Shown piece by piece: positions 57,622 through 64,000 of a stretch of 64,000 nt of DNA. The DNA is taken from assembly GCF_022581195.2 (NCBI RefSeq), contig NC_061466.1, positions 2,170,001-2,234,000 on the forward strand, read 5' to 3'. The notes below the pieces were generated by a model. That model saw nothing but the letters and a program-made list of their open reading frames with translations. It was not told where the DNA came from and did not search any database. Source of the stretch: Helicoverpa zea. Its lineage: Eukaryota; Arthropoda; Insecta; Lepidoptera; Noctuidae. Position numbers and translations under genes: made by a program. The stretch's first letter is position 1; the number at the start of each line of letters is the position of its first letter.

Positions 57622-59699
57622 CTTCCTGAAACATATCAATTACATAACATAATTTATAGTGCATCGGGCATTTATTTCTTCAGCAAAGCTTTTGTAATTT
57701 TGCCTAAAACGTAATAAGTCATAGAAATATCCGTATTTCGGATGATCCGATGACCCGGCAGTCTATGAGCATTGGCAGTCGTCGCGAGCAGTCTAAACGG
57801 AGAAATATGCACTATTCATTCTCAGTCAGTCTATTCAGCCGAATTGATGAAATCGTACTCCAAAAGACTGCTTCTCGAAATGTTTAAAAATTAAAACTTA
57901 TTTCTGAATCCTTCTGAATATAGTTACAAATTACACTATTCTCTAAGACATCTAATTAAGCTAATATACTTACAGTGAGCTCACAAAGAATGTTACCCCT
58001 TTCGAATTCTAAGAAACAACTGGCTTGCACTGAAACAATGGACGCACGTATTTAGTGTTATTTACATAAATTTACAACCTTTGTTCAAACAAGCACAAAT
58101 TGTTTTTGAAAAACATGCTAACGAATGTAACCCTTATTTAAAATATCTCGTTGTCTGTTTGTATGGATTACAATATATTGCAAAAAATTGAAATGATCAG
58201 CGATGAAAAATACATGATTTGAAACTATTTTATGTTCATCATCATTATCACAACCTGCCCTCAACTCATATTTTTGTTTTCTTCCATACTTCTTTGTCTG
58301 ATGTCATGTAACATTCTTTCTAACCATATAGTTTTTCACATAATCCATCCATCGTTTCTTTTTGCGGTATTTTATGACAAACAAACGATGAAAAAGCCTA
58401 CCTACCAAGAAAAAATCTAAACAACGTGTATCTTGTGGAAATGAGCTGAGATTTACAAGCGGAAAATGGAAAAGATAATAAAAATTGTTCTTGCTACAGA
58501 GAAAAGAATTTCAAGTTAAAAAATGGTAAATTCTAAGTTAGACGAGTACTCAAACAGCCTTTGCCTTAGCTCTTCATAATAGGTTAAAAAAACGTTTATT
58601 TTTCTCTTTTGAACGGGCATTTTGGTACGGTTTAACAAGACTAGACAGTGTGAAATTATTATCGCATTTGCTAAATCTAGCCAGGAAGCGACCTAGTTTT
58701 CACGCTTTATGAAACAATATTTTAGGGTAGGTTGACGATTTCATAATCAAAGAATTTAGTAGATAAATCATATTTTTTAATTAAAGACAATCAAGCGAGC
58801 AAGACGAATGTCTTGTCTTAAACATAGATAATTAACAATAATTTTATTATCTTAATACTTCTGCTTTAAAATTGTTTCGGCAGCGATTGAAATATTTTTA
58901 TGTCGAAGGAACAGTAAACATTTTACACACTCCAAACATTATAAAGAACCTCCCCATCGTTAGAACAAAAAGGATTTTTCTTCAGAAAAATACATCAAAT
59001 TCAAAACACCGAGCAATAACTATTGAAATTGATTCCACTTCACTGTAAATATTACCGATTCAGCTTTCAAGCACTGCGTTAACTATATTTATTAATTAAG
59101 CTTAAAATTATGACTGCAACAATTTTGTCTCTGATTGCTAAAATTAATAGGTTTGTCAAGGGAGTGTTCAATAAAATGTTGATTTAAAATTATAGTTTAT
59201 TTAAGTGTCATTATTAATTTAATAATATTCGTTTATTTTAATTACTCATTCACTATAGTATAATTAAACTTAAGCTTAATTAGTAAATTCTCCCACAATG
59301 ATGGTTTTGAGATTGTTCGAAAGAGTCCCTGGTACATGAAGGGCACCAAAAAGAACAAAGGTGGGTTTCAGTCAAAAAAACTCTGACACTCTCATACTGC
59401 ACCCACAACGTGAGAGCACAATAGATGATGTCACCAAAAAAAGTAGGTAACTGCATAACGAAAGCCCGATTAGGCATTACTTTACTATCTTTTCAATTAC
59501 GAGAAACGGCTTAGTTTACAAAATCTAAAATCGTATTCACTGTGTGCAAAAACTGAATATTACTAGGACTGTTTTCATTGATTTCGCATCGGTCAACATT
59601 ATCATTGATCGCACTAAACAGGCTTTCACCCGCAAACAGAATATACGAACAGCTCAATCTAATGCACTGATTTTATCATACTAATATGAATTAGCCTAT

Positions 59700-59898
59700 T
59701 TATCGCGTTTTCATGCGGTTTCACCCGCGTCCCGTGGGAGCTACTACCCGCACCTGGATAAAATATAGCCTATGCTACTAGCAGATAATATAGCTTTCTA
59801 ATGGTGAAAGAATATTTAAAATCGGTCCAGTAGTTTTTGAGTTTATCCATTACAACCAAACAAACAAAGTTTTCCTCTTTATAATATTATTATAAATG
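59700..59898 (+). repeat. RTE-like LINE 3' tail, best-preserved copy
   Basis: Contains 'tttcacccgcgtcccgtggg', 'ggataaaatatagcctatgc', 'ttctaatggtgaaagaatat', 'aaatcggtccagtagttttt' and ends 'caaagttttcctctttataa' plus an ATT-rich tail. Typical RTE-class 3' end in Lepidoptera. Confidence 0.7.
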
Positions 59899-60286
59899 TA
59901 TTGACAGCCAGTTGTCAGTGGTTTGATCAGTAATGGTCATTGATTAGTAAGTTTCCTAAGGGCATTTAACGATTATATAAGTACACTAACATTTCGTTCC
60001 AGATTGCCCCTTCCGGGGATCGCGCGTATTCAAAAATACTTCGGAAGTATATATGCACCTCTCCAAGCTTTCTAACTTAACAAAAAAAATGACCAGACTA
60101 CAGTCTCCATATAGTTACCTAGTATGCCTGTCAAAAATGGCATAGCAACCACGCAGTTTTGTGAAAAAGTTCGTGTTTGTAGTTTTTCAACAGTTATGAG
60201 ACTAAAATAATATATTCAACTAATGTCTATACTATAAAATGCAAATAAAACAATGAAAATAGAGCACATAGTTTATATAACAATGC

Positions 60287-60292
60287 TTTATT
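60287..60292 (-). terminator. Gene F poly(A) signal
   Basis: The minus strand has AATAAA ending about 15 bases after the gene F stop codon, implying a very short 3'UTR. Confidence 0.5.
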
Positions 60293-60301
60293 AAATGTTA
60301 A

Positions 60302-62298
60302 TCATAATAATATGGATTCATGCATGTCTTCACAGCCCGGGTATCGTGTAACACAGTGCTCAGTTTCCACATGAGCATTATCGTACTCCTTGTGGTGATC
60401 GTGATGAAACTCTTTGCCTTTTGGTAACCTGTAACAGAAAAAAGAGCTGGAACATGAGATTGCAGTGGCAGATTGAAAGCGAGGTATTTTGTTGGACAAC
60501 AAGTCAACCTTACATAATATTTGGTTCAAAAAAGTTGAATACTAATGAAGTAGCTATATTTTTAATACTTTTTGTAATATTAGAACAAGTGGCATAGGGA
60601 AGATACAAAATCTCTTTTACTTGTAACTTTTAATGCACAGCAAAATGACAAGACGACAATTCCCAAAACCGCTATAGAACACAATAATACTCACCACACA
60701 CACACACAGACAGTATTAAAATCGATACTCACGTGAACACAGCACGAAGGAATTCCTGCAAGAATGTCCCCTGCTTCGAAGCCCGCTGTGCCGACTCACA
60801 TAGTTTGTAAAGAACGCACTGACGCCCGTCTCGGCCCATCCTGCACAGATTACGTTAACCAGCTCAGAAATGCTTTATTGTGGTGTAGGGTCGTATACTT
60901 GCCGCCATGTTTGCGAACTTTAAATGTATTGAGAATAATGTGGTTTGGATTAGTTCTGTAGCTTATAAAATAGTCGGATTCATGAATGATGGTGTTAAAA
61001 GAATACAGTTTGTTCAATAAGGAAGAAAACATATTGAAATTGGTGAAGTAGTAGTAGGGCGTTTTGGGGGGTATCTCTTGTGAATTTGTTTGAATACCTA
61101 AATGATTTTGATTTTGATAGTCTGAAACCATACTATATCGTTGTATATAACTCAATAATATGGTTGCTGTTTCTTATACCACTTTCTAGTGCTCAACTCT
61201 TTTATACCAGTACTAAACAATGTGGCTTACAGGAAGATTACTTCTTACATAGATATATTTTCTCATACTCTCATTAATTAAATAGGTACTTACGCAGATA
61301 ATAGCTTTTCAATCTTCTGATAAAGCTCCACTCGTTTGCACCTGTGGAACTCCAAGCTGCCCTTGTCTAAGTGATGTGCCTTCAACTGTTCCTTCTTCAA
61401 ATGTTTTTCGTGCATTTTCCTTCGATCTATTTTTGGTTTTGATTTCTTCTTATTGTCTTTCAAACTTCTTTTGGCAATAACTGGACTCACTTTTAGTCTC
61501 CTGAAATAAGAATGTGTGGTTAAATATACATTGCTCACTTTAAGTAAGTTTTAGCAGTGTCATCCAATATATGATTTCAGTCAACCCTTTCTTGAGGGAT
61601 GAGACAAAAAAGGGACCTTATTCTCCAATAGTCCTATGGTAATCTGACGGTTCCTACATAATTCAAAAAAAATACATATACCTTTCGTATGGCACTTTAG
61701 CAATTAGTCTTCCTTCTTCGTCCAAGTAATTAATAGTTTTCACCACATCACTTCGACGCAGTGGTCTCTCATATTCCTTCAGAGTATAGAATATGTTGGG
61801 GTCTGTAGGTAGTAACCACGCAAGACCAGCAGAGTCACCGAATAGGAAAATATCTCCTATAGGGATCAATACTGGTGTTTGTATGAGGAACACTGGAAAA
61901 AATTAATAATATGTTATTATTTATTTACTTGACAGTTTAATTGTAAACAGACAAAAAGAAAAATGGGTATTTCTTAAGAAATCTCCTCTTGTACGAGATG
62001 TACGAGAATTGCATGAACGAGAAGATAAAATATTTAAATTTGAGGCTGTTGAAGCTCGATGATGGAATTAAATTCCTATATTTTAATCCTAACATTAAAT
62101 AAAGGCTATTTACGTACCCAATTGCAAAGAGCTTCCATCTGGGAATATTATAAACCTCTTTCTTCTAGACAAAACTTTTGATTCTGTATAATCCTCGTGA
62201 AATTCCTTCGACGTATTATCAAAATCGAATTTAATATTTTGGCTAATTACTGAACCCAGAACAACTAAAGTAACGACCAATGAAGAAATATTGATCAT
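60302..62298 (-). CDS. DM4/DM12-family secreted protein, gene F
   Basis: Exons 62298..62118, 61892..61682, 61500..61294, 60840..60733, 60428..60302 on the minus strand; 834 bases, 277 aa plus TGA. Exon 1: signal peptide (MINISSLVVTLVVLGSVISQ), an acidic propeptide, LSRRKR, FIIFPDGSSLQL. Exon 2: GDSAGLAWLLPTDPNIFYTL and RRSDVVKTINYLDEEGRLIA. Exon 3: AKRSLKDNKKKSKPK, a very basic linker, then CKRVELYQKIEKLLSA. Exon 4: MGRDGRQCVLYKLCESAQRA, the C-x(5)-C core. Exon 5: LPKGKEFHHDHHKEYDNAHV, HCVTRYPGC. Intron phases 1, 2, 2, 2 and exon sizes 211, 207 and 108 equal gene E. The last exon is nearly the same as that of gene G. A 'tcagtt' initiator-like site lies about 80 bases upstream of the ATG. Function unknown; predicted secreted. 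Confidence 0.88.
60692..60712. repeat. CA microsatellite
   Basis: A short run of CA units ('cacacacacacaca') inside intron 4 of gene F. Confidence 0.8.
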
Positions 62299-63634
62299 AT
62301 TTGGAACGGTTGCGACCAGTAATTTAAAAAGATTTTAAAGTATTGTAACGCACGCTGCGTCTTGTAGATCCGATTTGTAACTGACCACTGCAAGATAAAA
62401 GTACTAGATAATACGTATTGTCTTAAAATAGATTCGGGTCTCATCTAAATCAATGGAAAGGTTCGAATCACACTATGCAAATTGATTTACTGTTATCTTA
62501 GGCGACAATACTGAGTGTTAAAAATGTGGCTTAGCTTAAAAAAAAGATAGCAAATTAGAGTTTATTAGAATGTCTGGTTCGGCTTCAGAAGTATAAGATC
62601 TCTTTTTTCCTGCTTGTCCGCTCAGAGACACCTATGTCACTTAGTAGGTAGGTATATCTCACAAAATTTTAAATTTCATGTCGTCGACAATTTTATAATT
62701 TACTGTAAGATCTTTATATCCTCATCGGTGATTACGCCAGCTTCAAATTTTTTACTAGCATCGCCACTTAATTTATGGTTTTTGAAAGGGGTTGTGCTAT
62801 TTGAGTTGGTGGTACAGTACAATCTGAGTAATATCTCAGCTTAGCAGTAGATACAGGTCACTCTCAATCAACCCTTCTAAAAATTAATGGTGAAGGTTCA
62901 TATTCCTTAAAATAACTCCTTTGATTGAGGTGATAGTTGTGAGTTATTTTTTAATCATTCAATAATTAGTCCAATCATAATTCTCAAATTATATTTTTTG
63001 TTAATTAATTGATCTAATGTGATATTCTAAATAGGTTCAGTACCTACTGTGTCGAATTATCTATATTCAATTGTTACAGACTGATTCAATATCATTGTAG
63101 GTAGGTACCTACATCTGGTACAAGTAGTGTCTATTTCCCTTTCCCTTTGAGTGTCTTTATGTGCCTAGCCTGTTTACAAACAATGTTGAGGCCGGATTTT
63201 AGTCTTAACCAGGATACAAATGAGTCATATTGTTCCACATGGACTTTAAACTGTGCCAAGAATATCAATTTACTGCTTCAGCGATTGGAATGACAGCAAA
63301 AGTAACGGAAGCAAATATTTCCCTTAGTCGAATGCAAGCTCAACTACTAGTTCTCAATATTAATTTTAAGCAGTTATAAAATTATATTTAAAAAAAAAAA
63401 AAAAAAAAAAAAACAAAAAGTAATTTATTTAGAAGTACTTCACTTCAGTCTATACACAGAACTTACACTGAGACGAGTGGAAATACGTAACACCACTTAA
63501 TAACTTGGGAATTGAACTCGGGAACTTAGACTCATCAAAATAGAATAGAAGACTTATTAAATAGGGCAGAAAGTAGCAGTAATAAGTACTAAAAGATAAA
63601 GACAATTTTCATTATAATTTAATTAAATATAATA
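62299..63634. other. Intergenic region between genes G and F
   Basis: AT-rich with the gene F promoter. A run of about 24 A lies at 63390-63413. Degenerate 'aggtaggtacctac' repeats occur near 63100. No gene recognised. Confidence 0.45.
63390..63413 (+). repeat. Poly(A) tract
   Basis: Uninterrupted run of A followed by 'caaaaag'. It could be simple sequence or the tail of a decayed retroposon; no identifiable element body lies upstream. Confidence 0.7.
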
Positions 63635-63761
63635 TTATAATACTATCGATTCATGTATGTTTTCACACCCAGGGTACAGTTCCGAACAGTTTTCAGTCTC
63701 CACGTGAGCTTTGTCGTAATCCTTATGTTCATCGCGTTGAAACTCTTCGCCTTTCGGTAAC
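63635..63761 (-). CDS. DM4/DM12-family gene G, terminal exon only (5' part outside window)
   Basis: Minus-strand exon of 127 bases, the same length as the last exon of gene F, after acceptor 'attacag'. It encodes (T)LPKGEEFQRDEHKDYDKAHV, ETENCSELYPGC and ends ENIHESIVL, TAA. The exon starts with the third base of a codon, as in genes E and F, so its upstream exon ends in phase 2. It is a third member of the E/F subgroup; the upstream exons should follow beyond 64000. Confidence 0.85.
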
Positions 63762-64000
63762 CTGTAATCATGATATTAAAATATCAGTTCTAAAAAAAAA
63801 ACAATAATTAAATATGATTAATTTATCGCTTGTGTGACGGTAAACGGCTCTACGCTTGTATTTATACCATTTTGTTCTCGAGTAGGTACTGACACAACGT
63901 TTGCCTTGCTCATAAATTTTATATGTGTAGAAAGAAGAAACTTATCTTATTATCCTTCTTCCAAAAAAGGAGGAGGTTCTCAATTTATCATATATTTATA
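63762..64000 (-). other. Intron of gene G (partial)
   Basis: AT-rich sequence upstream (on the minus strand) of the gene G terminal exon; no further exon is visible before the window ends. Confidence 0.5.

Larger units (their letters stand above)
57622..60301. other. Intergenic region between genes F and E (2.7 kb)
   Basis: AT-rich, holding the gene E promoter, its probable 5'UTR intron acceptor (57627) and the gene F 3'UTR. An RTE-like LINE tail is at 59700-59898. No further gene recognised. Confidence 0.45.

Noticed and set aside
60764..61155. Overlapping open frames on both strands
   Set aside because: They run over exon 4 of gene F and its intron; the minus-strand exon with GRDGRQC is the real one.
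1..64000. CRISPR arrays, rRNA or bacterial operon structure
   Set aside because: No regularly spaced repeats or rRNA signatures; the sequence is clearly eukaryotic nuclear DNA with spliced genes.

Overview
The window looks like nuclear DNA of a moth or butterfly (Lepidoptera). By eye it is AT-rich, with large introns and GT-AG splice sites. It carries many interspersed repeats of types I recognise from lepidopteran genomes: RTE-like LINE tails, the LINE/SINE tail containing 'aggcctctgctctg', small MITEs and foldback elements. All genes are split, so the real proteins come from joined exons rather than from long single-frame stretches.

Region 1 (1-19315, + strand): the last six coding exons of a nicotinic acetylcholine receptor alpha subunit, best matched to the insect alpha1 (Drosophila ALS/D-alpha-1) type. 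Exons are 1020-1064, 9415-9524, 14528-14708, 17368-17958, 18750-19025 and 19103-19315. The signal peptide and N-terminal exons lie upstream of the window. The exons join without a frame break and encode binding loops, the Cys-loop, vicinal cysteines, four membrane segments and the C-terminus. The introns hold repeat fragments, a probable RNase H2 subunit C pseudogene, an LTR-element relic marked by a tRNA-Lys-type primer binding site, and a 129-bp duplication joined by a perfect hairpin.

Region 2 (19316-27994): about 8.7 kb without a recognisable gene. It contains the receptor 3'UTR with hairpins just after the stop, several AATAAA signals, one LINE-tail fragment, and CpG-rich patches near 25.7 and 26.9-27.1 kb that may belong to one terminal-inverted-repeat element.

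Region 3 (27995-63761, all on the - strand): a tandem cluster of seven DM4/DM12-type genes, arranged tail-to-tail with the receptor gene. Six are complete: A 27995-30260, B 31361-33231, C 37719-45276, D 47240-51751, E 55588-57621 and F 60302-62298. The terminal exon of a seventh, G, is at 63635-63761. The complete genes encode a signal peptide, a short propeptide, a furin-type basic site, an F-P-x-G motif and a C-terminal Cys-rich domain with a C-x(5)-C motif. Sequence and intron phase divide them into A/B, C/D and E/F/G. Their molecular function is unknown to me.

The cluster is invaded by foldback elements and MITEs, including palindromes at 38040-38698 and 53317-53689. A small + strand THAP zinc-finger gene, cut short by an in-frame stop, is nested in intron 2 of gene D. 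A roughly 2.4-kb element with TA-flanked inverted termini and repeated internal 'CATTGCCC' motifs separates D from E. No tRNA, rRNA or CRISPR feature was found.
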